Source of the DNA: Acanthosepion lycidas
Taxonomy: Eukaryota; Mollusca; Cephalopoda; Sepiida; Sepiidae
Direction: 5' to 3'
Assembly (NCBI GenBank): GCA_963932145.1
Contig: OZ010596.1
Location: forward strand, 86,502,864 to 86,566,863
Length of the DNA stretch: 64,000 nucleotides
Shown here: positions 31,545-40,719 of the stretch, piece by piece
Numbering within the stretch: the first letter of the stretch is position 1
How the letters are laid out: each line of letters opens with the position of its first letter
Notes under the pieces: generated by a model
The model's database searches: none
What the model saw: the letters and a program-made list of their open reading frames with translations, nothing else
What the model was told of the DNA's origin: nothing
Made by a program: the position numbers and the translations under genes

Positions 31545-31604
31545 TTCCTGAGGTTTCTATCAGACTCAATGAATCAATTAATATAATTATCAAATCCTCC
31601 TCAT

Positions 31605-31605
<1 letters not shown>

Positions 31606-31657
<52 letters not shown>
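31606..31657. repeat. (TA)n microsatellite
   Basis: TA run near the right tail of the inverted repeat. Confidence 0.95.
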
Positions 31658-31661
<4 letters not shown>

Positions 31662-31739
31662 TCTATATTTTGCCCATGTTATTGATATTGCTGCCAGACA
31701 TGTGCTCCTGCTATATATTTAGATTTTCTTGATAAAATC

Positions 31740-32185
31740 CCCACATCCAAGCTTCAATCACTTTCCCACTGTCATAATATTAGCTTCCCTGTGCCTTTTC
31801 TATAAATATTTTCATGGTAGCTGTTCTGATCAGTTTTCCTCTATGGTACATAGACTTGATGAATTTAAATACAGTACTAGATTGGCAACAAAGTTCTCAT
31901 TTTACAGTTGAATTGGCAAGATGTAAGTGTAAGTTCTTTGTTAACAGTTTCTTTCTTGGACTTCTTGCCTGTGGAACTCTCTTCTGGCTTCTTGCTTTCC
32001 AGCCAACTTTGATCCTCAAAAGATTAAATGCAATATTAATCATTATCTTCTGTCATCTTGATTCCTCTTCTTTTATTGTTCCTACTCCTTAATAATGTTT
32101 TCTTTTTCTTATTCTTTTACAAGCAGTAACTCTTAACGTCTTAGTGGCTTTATTGTCTTTCTCAGGTTGAAATGATTAAAATATA
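31740..32185 (+). mobile_element. LINE 3' end fragment (I/Jockey-type)
   Basis: Plus-strand translation gives degenerate SLCLFYKYFHGSCSDQF, HRLDEFKYSTRLATK and, after a shift, CGTLFWLLAFQ, the C-terminal blocks of the LINE at 4476 and 57520. The 3' part ends GTTGAAATGATTAAAA. 5' truncated. Confidence 0.85.
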
Positions 32186-32285
32186 TATATTGCATAAAAG
32201 AGGGATTGCTGCCCAAATACACAATTATTAAGCTACATGACTCAGCAATCAACAAGGAACCGAAGTACCTTGTTAGTCATTTTTA

Positions 32286-33053
32286 ATGAATCAAGATAAT
32301 TTAGTGGCTTTAAGAATAAATTATCTAACCCCCATAAGTAACACTGAAATATCTAAAGTGAAATGTAGGCACAGAAATAGAAAAAGAAAAATTATATGGT
32401 TCAACCCCCACCCCTTCTGCAAACTGTCAAATATTCATATCGGAGAGTATTTTCTAAAGTTAATAAATAAACATTTTCACAAAAACAACCCTCTAAGTAA
32501 GAATTTCAATAGGAAAACAATTAAAATTAGCTCTTCTTGCACCAATAACATATACAGAATTATCAACTCTCATAATAACTATATTTTAAGTTCTATGGGA
32601 TAAACAACAAACCTGGTATGGAACCCTACTGTAATTGTAGAGATGAAGAAAGTTATCCCATTGAGAGTAAATGCAGATCTACTAGGGTTATATACAAAGC
32701 AACCATTTCCTCCAAAGAAAATATGTTAAATTATAATGTTTACATTGGAATTTCTGCGGAGGAATGGAAACAGATTTTATGCACCTAGGCACTCTTTTAC
32801 CAGCCCTAAATTAAAATACCAGACAGCTCTTTTTAAAAAATTTGGGGAATTGAAGAAGAAAGGTCTGAACCCACAATTAGACTGGAAAATTATAGGTTTC
32901 ACTCATACTCCTAATAGTCTTAGAGATAGGTGTAACTTGTCTTCAGAAGAAAAAAATAGAATAATAAAATACAATAATCAAAGCAAACTGTTAAATCAAA
33001 GGAATGAATTAATTTTAAAATGTCAACATAAAAACAAATTTAAACTTCTATAA
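32286..33053 (+). pseudogene. Penelope-like element: RT end and GIY-YIG endonuclease
   Basis: First comes the end of a Penelope-type reverse transcriptase (NRKRKIIWFNPHPF, then IGEYFLKLINKHF and FNRKTIKISSSC). A frame change near 32600 follows, then a Cys-rich linker (PYCNCRDEES, SKCR) and the GIY-YIG nuclease: VIYKATIS and YNVYIGIS supply the two halves of the signature. A second shift near 32770 precedes NRFYAPRHSF, LNPQLDWKIIGFTHTPNSLR and LLNQRNELILKCQHKNKFKLL at the C-terminus. The signature tyrosines, the Arg/His region and the late Asn are kept. The 5' two-thirds of the element is absent. Family membership is firm; activity is excluded by two frame breaks. Confidence 0.93.
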
Positions 33054-33925
33054 TATAGATTTTACTTTATTATTTTTTAATTCTCTAACTCTTCAAATGT
33101 CAAATATATAACTATTTCTAATTTCTTTATTTCCATTTTTTCATCATATTAATTATATCTTACAATTGTCCCCTGTTCTAAGAACTCTCTTTCCTTTTAT
33201 CACTTACACTCTTTATCTATATATTTTTTAAATGTTTTTAGGTGATTTAAATTTAACTTTGTATGGTTTTTTTTTTTTTTTTTAAATACAACTTGATTTA
33301 AAGTTAAAAATGTATAATTTATTTCATATTATAATGTTTTCATTTTTAAATTTTTTATTCTTTTAATAGAAATATTTTTTAATATAGTCTTACTTAAATT
33401 CAATATAATTTATTTAAATATGACTTATTTTTAATTTTTTATATATATCTTATTTTTAAGTATAATTTATTATTTTTTAAGTAGGAACCTAAACTTTTTA
33501 TACATATAATTTTTTTATAAAACTTCCTTTTTGGGCCTTTTTTTTTAGTTTCAAATTAACACCTCATTCTTCATATAACCCCAATATAATAAGGTTAATA
33601 TTTGGGTTTAATTTTATAAAACCTCTTACCTTTAAGGCTAATACCATCACCCCTCCCCTAACCACCATCTCAAGAATTTCATCTGACTGAAACATTGAAG
33701 TGGATAATTTCAGTATTAATTTTTCAACGGCTGACAAAGTTAATTTTCTAATTCCAACACGAACTCAGTCTATACAATGAGGTTGAATAAGACTGACGTA
33801 GTTTTGTTGGTTGAAGTAGATCTATCCCCCACCATATGAGGTAATTTAGGATTTTGTTGTGTAATTTATATACTCTGTTATAATAAATACATTAAGCTCT
33901 TTTTGTGGATCAGTTTTAATATTTT
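33054..33925 (+). other. AT-rich 3' flank, probably Penelope-like 3' region
   Basis: Very AT-rich with T-rich runs, no coding frame. It lies directly downstream of the Penelope stop. I infer it is that element's 3' untranslated region, continuing after the LTR element at 39192. Confidence 0.4.
33921..33925. repeat. Target-site duplication, left (ATTTT)
   Basis: ATTTT immediately before the 5' LTR is repeated immediately after the 3' LTR (39192-39196). A 5-bp duplication is usual for Ty3/gypsy integrase. Confidence 0.92.
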
Positions 33926-34241
33926 TGTAGAATAACAAGACAATAAACAGCACTTACCGGTGTAAGAGTCCCAGCTAGCGTCCAGCTGGCAGACAAAAAT
34001 AAAGGAGGTTGTAACTTAATACAAACCCTGCAAACTAACTGAATCAAGCTGGTATTTATATAGAAATACCTCCACTCAGGTACCAGCAGCCAATCACAGC
34101 CCAAGCAATGGACTGTCCCACTTTAGCACAATGAGATGCTCCATTGCACCATAAATAGCTCTCTTCCTCAAGGTTGGATTACTCTTTACCTCAGCTTGCT
34201 CCACAACTGAGTGTTTATCTTGATCACGTGATTGTTCGACA
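33926..34241 (+). repeat. 5' LTR
   Basis: Starts TGTAGAATAAC and ends GTTCGACA. It contains a CCAATCA word (34090) and a TATA-like ATAAATAG (34151-34158), plausible core promoter elements. The last A of the LTR is also the first base of the gag start codon. No difference from the 3' LTR was seen on side-by-side reading. Confidence 0.95.
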
Positions 34242-36157
34242 TGGCGCTGCGAACAGGATTATTGACACCCGAAAATTGGGAACTCTTCTTCATTGAAGCA
34301 GGCATATCCACTGACTCAGCCAAAACTCATGCAACAAGGTTTGCGGATGAGAAGCTGACAATCGAGAGCCTTCAAATGCTGGATCGATCTATGCTTAAGG
34401 AGCTGGGAGTCACTTTAATTGGAGAAGCCCTGTGTATCATCAAGCAGGCTAAGGAATCCACCACCCAGACAACCCGTATTCAGGCACTAGCAGCCAAGCC
34501 TCCTCATCTCAATCTCGAGATGACACCACAGCAATTCAGGAAGTTCCGAATTGACTGGGATGTCTTTACCAAGATGACGAATATGCCAAGCTCCCAAGCT
34601 AATATTCACTTATACAATTGTGCTGATGAAGCTGTGCAAAATGCCATAATCAACACACACCCTGACTTCTTTACCACTGATCCAGATAAGCTACTTGACA
34701 TGGTAGAAGCATTGGTCACCCAAAGGTCAAGTCCTATTGTCCATCGCCTTGCTTTTGCCTCCATGTTTCAGGATGCGGATGAGCCAATACAAAGTTACCT
34801 TGTCCGCCTCAGAGCCATAGCCGTTGATTGTAACTTTACCTGCCCCTCGTGTGAGCATGACCTGTCTGATATATACATCAAGGACCAGATCATCCGTGGA
34901 ATAGCAAATGACACACTCCAGGCTGACCTACTGGCCAAAGCTGGGGCACTTAAATCCCTTGAGCAAAATATCCGTCATGCTGAGGCATTCGAATCAGCAT
35001 TGCGAGACCAAACCTCAATGGCCGGCGCTTCAGATACAGCTGCTGCTCGGCTATCAACATACCGCAGACAGAAGGGTACACCACAAGCCAACGAGGGGAT
35101 CCGTACCAGCACCTATGGCAACTGCAATGTTAAACCAAACCAGCGGGCTTGCTTAGGTTGTGGCAGCCACCAGCATAGCACCTCAGGAACTGGATCCCGC
35201 CGGCTAAAATGCCCAGCATGGGGACAAACATGTAGTAACTGTGGGAAGCCCAATCACCTATCGAGGGTATGCCGGGCTAAGAAACTAGCTCAAGCGGTCA
35301 GGAAAAGCCCAGAGGCTAATGAAGCTGCCATGGACACACTTATTGCCCACATCACATTCAATCAAACGACAGGCACGTATACATCTAAAGACACATGCCA
35401 GGTAAGGGAAATTGATGCGTATGTTGTTCCGTTCTCACCAAAACCGGATCCCAGACAAGTTAAGAATATCCCCAGAAATCACAGCACTAGGATGACGATC
35501 TTTCCTGACAGTGGGGCCACCATATGTCTCGGGGGACTTAAGCACCTTCTGAATATGGGGCTCACTATCAACAACCTCATTCCATCAAAAAAAGTCGTTC
35601 GAGCTGTGGGAGGCTTTACACTTGTCTGTCAGGGTTGGCTCCCTGTGGAATTCATCGTCCAAGGAAGAACAACTAAACAAGCCCTATACATATGCAAAAA
35701 GATTCAGCGGCTATACTTCAGCAAAGCAGCCTGCATTGATGTAGGGATACTGTCCAAAGACTTTCCTAAGCCGACGACTACAATATTACCCCAAACAGCA
35801 ATGCAACACCTGCCCTTGACAAGCACACATAAAAAATCGGACGCAAGCACTAAACAATGCAAAGTCGAGGGACAACTTCCAACGCGTCCCAAAAAACTCC
35901 CTTTTTCCCCAACAGAACAGAACATTGATAGACTCAAGAATTGGCTATTGAATCAATTCGCCGAAACGGCGTTCAAGAACAATGGTGAATTCCCACCAAT
36001 GTCTGGCCCCAATGCACATATACACCTCAAAGAAGGAGCAGTCCCCAAAGCCAGACATAACCCAATTCCTGTGCCTTTTCACTTCAAAGAGCCCGTAAGA
36101 CAGGCCCTTTGGGAAGATGTGAAAAGGGGCATCATAACCCGTCGGCATGCCCACTGA
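34241..36157 (+). CDS. Gag-protease-RT N-terminus polyprotein, about 638 residues
   Basis: The frame is taken from ATG at 34241, the first ATG in frame; an upstream TTG at 34232 lies in the LTR. Residues about 12-72 (ENWELFFIEAG ... MLKELGVTLIGEAL) look like a SAM domain, an interaction module. A capsid-like helical region follows to about 270 (FRKFRIDWDVF, DEPIQSYLVRLRAIA). A CCHC zinc knuckle, CSNCGKPNHLSRVC, at about 330-344 is preceded by an extra Cys/His-rich loop. The protease has DSGA at about 422-425. From about 560 the RT N-terminal region begins (VPFHFKEPVRQALWEDVKRG), and the frame stops at 36155-36157. RT is therefore cut between this frame and the next. Confidence 0.9.
   Translation: MALRTGLLTPENWELFFIEAGISTDSAKTHATRFADEKLTIESLQMLDRSMLKELGVTLIGEALCIIKQAKESTTQTTRIQALAAKPPHLNLEMTPQQFRKFRIDWDVFTKMTNMPSSQANIHLYNCADEAVQNAIINTHPDFFTTDPDKLLDMVEALVTQRSSPIVHRLAFASMFQDADEPIQSYLVRLRAIAVDCNFTCPSCEHDLSDIYIKDQIIRGIANDTLQADLLAKAGALKSLEQNIRHAEAFESALRDQTSMAGASDTAAARLSTYRRQKGTPQANEGIRTSTYGNCNVKPNQRACLGCGSHQHSTSGTGSRRLKCPAWGQTCSNCGKPNHLSRVCRAKKLAQAVRKSPEANEAAMDTLIAHITFNQTTGTYTSKDTCQVREIDAYVVPFSPKPDPRQVKNIPRNHSTRMTIFPDSGATICLGGLKHLLNMGLTINNLIPSKKVVRAVGGFTLVCQGWLPVEFIVQGRTTKQALYICKKIQRLYFSKAACIDVGILSKDFPKPTTTILPQTAMQHLPLTSTHKKSDASTKQCKVEGQLPTRPKKLPFSPTEQNIDRLKNWLLNQFAETAFKNNGEFPPMSGPNAHIHLKEGAVPKARHNPIPVPFHFKEPVRQALWEDVKRGIITRRHAH
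34242..34259 (+). promoter_or_regulatory. Primer-binding site
   Basis: TGGCGCTGCGAACAGG directly after the LTR begins with TGG, complementary to a tRNA 3' CCA. The tRNA was not identified. This site is also the first coding sequence of gag. Confidence 0.7.
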
Positions 36158-38885
36158 TTGGTGTAGCACTATGGTAATTACTGCCAAGAAAAATGGCAAA
36201 CCACGAAGAACCATAGACTACCAACACCTGAATTCACAGTGCAAACGGGAAACACACCATACAGGGTCACCATTTCAGCTAGCACTGCAAGTGCCACCTA
36301 AACAAAAGAAAACGGTGTTGGATGCTGTTGATGGATATCACTCCATCCCCTTAGATAAAGAGTCCCAGCCACTCACCACCTTCATTACAGAATGGGGAAG
36401 GTTCATGTACCTGAGGATGCCACAAGGTTACCTAGCATCTGGAGATGCCTACACCCGAAGGTATGATGAAGTAATAAAAGACATCCCCCGCAAAGTAAAA
36501 ATCGTAGATGACACCCTACTCTATGACTCTGACATTGAAGGAGCCTTTTTTCACACCTTCGATTTCCTCCTTCATTGTGCAAAAAACGGCATCATACTAA
36601 ATACGGAAAAATTCCAATTTTGCCAAGACACAGTGCAGTTTGGTGGCCTCCAGATAACATCCTCTGGTGTAACCCCTTCTAAATCCATGCTGGAGGCAAT
36701 ATTAAGCTTCCCAATACCAAAAACGCTCACCGATGCCAGATCATGGTTTGGTCTGGTCAACCAAGTCGCTTGGGCATACTCACTGAGCCCAGTCATGCTT
36801 CCATTTCGTGATCTTGTAAAACGAGACTCTCACTTTACATGGAATAAAAGCCTCGAGGATGCATTTCAGCAGTCAAAGAAGGTAATAGTTGACTTAGTCC
36901 GAAAAGGCATTGCAACATTTCAAAAAGAACGAATAACCTGCCTTGCCCCAGATTGGAGCAAAGAAGGAATGGGCTTCCTACTTCTACAGAAGTATTGCTC
37001 ATGCACCACTGACAAAGCTCCAGTTTGCTGCCCTGAAGGTTGGCGCCTGATATTTGCTGGTAGCAGATTCTGCATTGATGCTGAACGCAGATATGCACCT
37101 ATTGAAGGCGAGGCAGCAGCAATTGCATGGGCATTGGAAAAGTGTCGCATTTTTGTAATGGGTTGCCCGAATCTCATAGTGGTTACAGATCATGAACCAC
37201 TAAAAGGATTATTCGGAGATAGAGACCTTAGTAAAATCCAAAACCCCCGATTATTCAGGTTAAAGGAGAAAACACTCAGGTACAGATTCACCATTCAGTA
37301 CTGCCCTGGGAAATGGCACAGAGCCTCTGATGCTGTCTCACGTAACCCAGCAGACATATCACAAGCACTCCTAAATGTATTCACTGCTGAACCCTCTCAA
37401 TCAGACATCATAGAGTCTGACAACATGGATGACTGGGTCAAATCAACAACCCTATTAGCAACATTCGGTGCAAACGACAACCTGGAGCTCATCTCACCAA
37501 ACGTTATCCGTGCGGCGGGACACAGCGACCCGCAGTACAAAAAATTAATTGAAGTAATACAAAATGGATTCCAAAGGACGCGCATCCTCACTGCACCTGA
37601 AATCCGTGAATACTGGGAAGTGAGGCACCGCCTAAGTGTTGACGACGGATTAGTGCTCTTAGATCAAAGAATTGTTATCCCCACCTCACAACGCGCAAAA
37701 GTATTACATAGCCTACATTCTGCACACCAAGGTGAAGTTGGCATGAAGGCACGTGCCAATGAATCTGTTTATTGGCCCGGGATGAATGCTTCAATTCGTA
37801 ACATTAGAGCAGGTTGTACGTTTTGCTCAAAAAATGCCCCGAGTCAACCAAAAGAGCCAATCAATCTGACACCATCTCCTGATTGGCCATTTCAGCAAAT
37901 CGTCATGGACATCTTCCATGTTGGGAACCATGGTTACTTAGCATGCGCTGACAGGTTAACAGGCTGGCTGAATCTATACCACTTGAGCCACGGAGAAGCA
38001 ACTGCCTCAAGAATTATTTCGATTTGCCGGGACATATTTCAAACCTACGGCGCTCCTGAGGAACTCAGCAGTGATGGTGGGCCACCCTTCACATCTCTTC
38101 CATTCAAGCAATTTTTAAAAGACTGGGCTGTTAAACACAGGTTATCATCTGCTGGTTACCCACAATCCAATGGTCGTGCAGAGCTCGCTGTCAAAACGGC
38201 CAAGAGAATCGTAAATGGCAACACAGGAGCACAAGGATCATTGGACAATAACCGTGCAGCAAGAGCCATCCTCCAATACAGGAATACGCCCATTCAAAAC
38301 ATTGGGCTATCCCCTGCTCAACTACTACTCCACCGCCGACTACGTGACTACATACCATCCCACCCCACACTCTATAAGCCACACGCGAATTGGATAACCG
38401 CAGCCCAAAATCGCGAGTTAAGTCTGTCCCGGCGGAACGCTCGTCTCATAGAGCAATACAACAGAACAGCACACACCTTAAATCCCCTTCAAAAAGGACA
38501 AATAGTGGCACTACAACGACCAACAACCCGCCGATGGGACACAACAGGTCAGGTCATTGAAACCCTCCCCAACCACCAATACCGTATCAGAATTGACGGA
38601 TCAGGTAGAATTACCTTACGAAATCGCCGATTTCTCAGGAAACTGGATACACCAACAATCCCAGTTCCAAGACCTAGTGCCTTACCCGATACCCCTACAC
38701 CAGTGCCACAAACATTCGACGCTGGAATAACATCAAACACTGCACAGCCGTCTACAATAACACGGACAAAACCCCCTCGGGCATTGTCCAGACTACTTCC
38801 ACACAACCAGCCAGGTTTAAAGGAACTCATCCCTCCCCAAAGGCCACTACCGACACGCGATGGGGGGGAAGGAGATGTAGAATAA
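36147..38885 (+). CDS. Pol continuation: RT, RNase H, integrase
   Basis: This frame is open for 912 codons from a Met at 36147, but its true entry is by frameshift because it begins inside RT (PTDWCSTMVITAKKNGKPRR). RT palm has YLRMPQGYLASGD and the catalytic VDDTLLYD at about 120-127. RNase H spans about 265-400, with APDWSKEGMGF, EGEAAAIAWALEK and VVTDHEPL. The integrase zinc finger (about 521-555) uses HSLHSAHQGE and GCTFCSKN. The core has VMDIFH (about 585), LSSDGGPPFTS (about 640) and NGRAELAVK (about 677), giving the D, D, E triad. A GPY/F-like region (KGQIVALQR, DTTGQVIETLPNHQYRIR) precedes a Pro-rich tail. The stop lies 10 bases inside the 3' LTR, and the polypurine tract is translated. 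Confidence 0.93.
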   Translation: MPTDWCSTMVITAKKNGKPRRTIDYQHLNSQCKRETHHTGSPFQLALQVPPKQKKTVLDAVDGYHSIPLDKESQPLTTFITEWGRFMYLRMPQGYLASGDAYTRRYDEVIKDIPRKVKIVDDTLLYDSDIEGAFFHTFDFLLHCAKNGIILNTEKFQFCQDTVQFGGLQITSSGVTPSKSMLEAILSFPIPKTLTDARSWFGLVNQVAWAYSLSPVMLPFRDLVKRDSHFTWNKSLEDAFQQSKKVIVDLVRKGIATFQKERITCLAPDWSKEGMGFLLLQKYCSCTTDKAPVCCPEGWRLIFAGSRFCIDAERRYAPIEGEAAAIAWALEKCRIFVMGCPNLIVVTDHEPLKGLFGDRDLSKIQNPRLFRLKEKTLRYRFTIQYCPGKWHRASDAVSRNPADISQALLNVFTAEPSQSDIIESDNMDDWVKSTTLLATFGANDNLELISPNVIRAAGHSDPQYKKLIEVIQNGFQRTRILTAPEIREYWEVRHRLSVDDGLVLLDQRIVIPTSQRAKVLHSLHSAHQGEVGMKARANESVYWPGMNASIRNIRAGCTFCSKNAPSQPKEPINLTPSPDWPFQQIVMDIFHVGNHGYLACADRLTGWLNLYHLSHGEATASRIISICRDIFQTYGAPEELSSDGGPPFTSLPFKQFLKDWAVKHRLSSAGYPQSNGRAELAVKTAKRIVNGNTGAQGSLDNNRAARAILQYRNTPIQNIGLSPAQLLLHRRLRDYIPSHPTLYKPHANWITAAQNRELSLSRRNARLIEQYNRTAHTLNPLQKGQIVALQRPTTRRWDTTGQVIETLPNHQYRIRIDGSGRITLRNRRFLRKLDTPTIPVPRPSALPDTPTPVPQTFDAGITSNTAQPSTITRTKPPRALSRLLPHNQPGLKELIPPQRPLPTRDGGEGDVE
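38861..38875 (+). promoter_or_regulatory. Polypurine tract
   Basis: GGGGGGGAAGGAGA directly precedes the 3' LTR, the position needed to prime plus-strand DNA synthesis. Confidence 0.88.
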
Positions 38886-39191
38886 CAAGACAATAAACAG
38901 CACTTACCGGTGTAAGAGTCCCAGCTAGCGTCCAGCTGGCAGACAAAAATAAAGGAGGTTGTAACTTAATACAAACCCTGCAAACTAACTGAATCAAGCT
39001 GGTATTTATATAGAAATACCTCCACTCAGGTACCAGCAGCCAATCACAGCCCAAGCAATGGACTGTCCCACTTTAGCACAATGAGATGCTCCATTGCACC
39101 ATAAATAGCTCTCTTCCTCAAGGTTGGATTACTCTTTACCTCAGCTTGCTCCACAACTGAGTGTTTATCTTGATCACGTGATTGTTCGACA
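38876..39191 (+). repeat. 3' LTR
   Basis: 316 bp, same sequence as the 5' LTR by eye. The end of the pol frame overlaps its first 10 bases. Followed by ATTTT (39192-39196), the right target duplication. Confidence 0.95.
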
Positions 39192-39250
39192 ATTTTATAT
39201 TACTAAGATCCACTTGGATTATATACCAACGGATTTATTACCTGTACTAT
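39192..39250 (+). other. Continuation of Penelope-like 3' flank
   Basis: AT-rich sequence resuming after the LTR insertion, running into a TA/TG tract. With the target duplication removed it joins 33925 smoothly. Confidence 0.4.
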
Positions 39251-39290
39251 ATATATATGTGTGTGTGTGTGTGTTTGTGTGTGTCTGTTT
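39250..39290. repeat. (TA)n/(TG)n microsatellite
   Basis: Short TA run passing into TG. Confidence 0.9.
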
Positions 39291-39299
39291 CTCACCAAG

Positions 39300-40180
39300 C
39301 TGTAGTCACTAGCTCCACACCCTAAAAGTTTTAAAAATATATTTTTCTTTTTCTTCTACACTGGATGTTAATCAAAGTTATGAGCACCTTATCTTATCCT
39401 TTTAGCTACGAGTAGAAGAATAATTCTGTGAATTCCTTTGTCTGTAATTTTCCCTTTGATAACCACTACGATATCCAAGCAAAACTGTCCTCATCTGTAA
39501 ATTACAATGTGATTTATGGTTCTAATGTTCTTACTGTGTCCATTGTTTGCACATTCTTGACTTCATACAAGTCAGACAACTCTTAATAATAAATTAGTGT
39601 TGAATCTTGGCAAACCAAATCTAGCAACAACAGAAATTCTTTTCAGAAGAAAAACCAGTGACAGAATTTTGCTGCAAATGATTCTTTCTACTTTCATACA
39701 CCATCTTTTCTGACACACATTCCCCACTGCATGATTCTATTTTGGTCTTCTCTTTCTTTTTTTTTATTGTTTTTTTTTTTTCATTTATTACACCTTTATT
39801 TGCTTTTTCTCTCTTTATGTTGCTTATTGCAACTGGTTTATTGTAATCAATGTACATTTGTTGTTTGCTTGTGTCTGTAAATACTTGCCATTCATTTTCT
39901 AGCAATTCTGACATTTCTTTTTGCACCAGCACCTGTGTTATTTATGGGAAAAAAAAACAAAGCATTCTAAATAAATAAACATACCTTCAATACATCTCTG
40001 CACTAAAACGTTACTTATGAGAGGTGATGAAATGTTCTTATCACAACCCACTAACAAAACAGTATTTTAATGATCGAACAACAGAACGTTTTTTGGTGAG
40101 GGCAGTGTTAAATGAATTTGATAGATTGATATGTTTTTCATGGTTTGTGCCTTATTTAAATCGGAAACATGTATTGTATA
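39300..40180. other. Unassigned stretch, one 103-codon minus frame
   Basis: The minus frame at 39621-39932 is Lys/Glu-rich in the middle because of an A/T-run and shows no known domain. I do not call it a gene. Confidence 0.35.
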
Positions 40181-40615
40181 AAATACTAGCAGTAGAGCCT
40201 GGTGTTGCCCGGGGATGTAACAGTAAGAGATAGATCAAGTATCGACCATCATAAAGACTGAAAAATAAAATTGACAAAGATTATTGTTTAAGGTTGTTGG
40301 ACACACATGTCTTAATTAGTTTTTTTTTTTTTTTTTTTTTTTTATGAATTGGTCAAACCCAAACAAAAGCATTGTTTTCAATCATTATGAGTCTACCAAT
40401 TGAATAGAATTTTATTATAAACAATTGTCTTGTAAATGGAATTTTTAAAGCATTCTGAATGTAAAAATAAAGAAAAAAGTGTGCAAGACAATAAGAAATA
40501 CTACCTGCCAAAAAAAGTGAAGTTTTGTTGAAATCGGTTGAAAATGTAGGAAATCTGACCCCATATATAAACGAACACAGACACACACTCACAAACAACG
40601 TGAGTTTTATAAGTA
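40180..40615 (+). repeat. Dispersed repeat, full-length-like unit
   Basis: Opens with ATACTAGCAGTAGAGCCTGG and TGTTGCCCGGGGATG, and closes with AGGAAATCTGACCCC, ATATATAAACGAACACAGAC and GAGTTTTATAAGTATAAC. The closing part recurs at 40770-40865, so a second 3' end follows directly. ACTAGC...CCCGG openings are common on molluscan dispersed repeats; class uncertain. Confidence 0.55.
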
Positions 40616-40719
40616 TAACTTGATATGAGTTGTTCCCCTTTCATTCTTGACAGCGATGCCTCTTAATTGTGTTTTCAAATTGATTTCATGCAAAAACAAT
40701 TGTATTTTTCCAATTTTTG

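Larger units (their letters stand above)
31178..31582. mobile_element. Head-to-head pair of tRNA-headed, hammerhead-bearing SINEs
   Basis: Two arms of about 155 bp (31178-31332 and 31428-31582) are reverse complements with few differences, separated by about 95 bp of GC-richer sequence. From the centre outward each arm reads: tRNA-like head with A box (GGAGCAGTTGGTATAG) and B box (GGTTTCGATT plus CTC or CCC), GTAGTGGATGCGCACTG, a hammerhead core, then a tail ending in CAATGAATCAATTAAT that meets (TA)n on both sides. The order Pol III promoter then type I hammerhead is the architecture described for the schistosome SM-alpha repeat (established knowledge). A tRNA-derived, ribozyme-containing SINE in inverted arrangement is my reading. 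Confidence 0.85.
33926..39191 (+). mobile_element. Young Ty3/gypsy LTR retrotransposon, 5266 bp
   Basis: Complete by structure: 316-bp LTRs beginning TG and ending CA that look identical by eye, a 5-bp ATTTT duplication, a primer-binding site, gag-protease-RT start in one frame, the rest of pol in another, and a polypurine tract before the 3' LTR. Domain order RT, RNase H, integrase is that of Ty3/gypsy. Base composition (more GC) contrasts with the AT-rich host DNA. Identical LTRs mean recent insertion. The frame changes inside the RT domain around 36145, so this copy probably cannot make a complete RT unless the shift is programmed. Confidence 0.95.

Noticed and set aside
33725-33775. Hammerhead in the Penelope-like 3' region (CTGACAAAG ... 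CACGAACTC)
   Set aside because: Both core words deviate from CUGANGA and GAAA and no stems I or III could be drawn.
36572-37193. Minus-strand frames inside the gypsy pol region
   Set aside because: They are shadows of the plus-strand pol frame, which has all the catalytic motifs.
39621-39932. 103-codon minus-strand gene
   Set aside because: The Lys-rich middle comes from a T/A run; no recognisable domain or supporting context.
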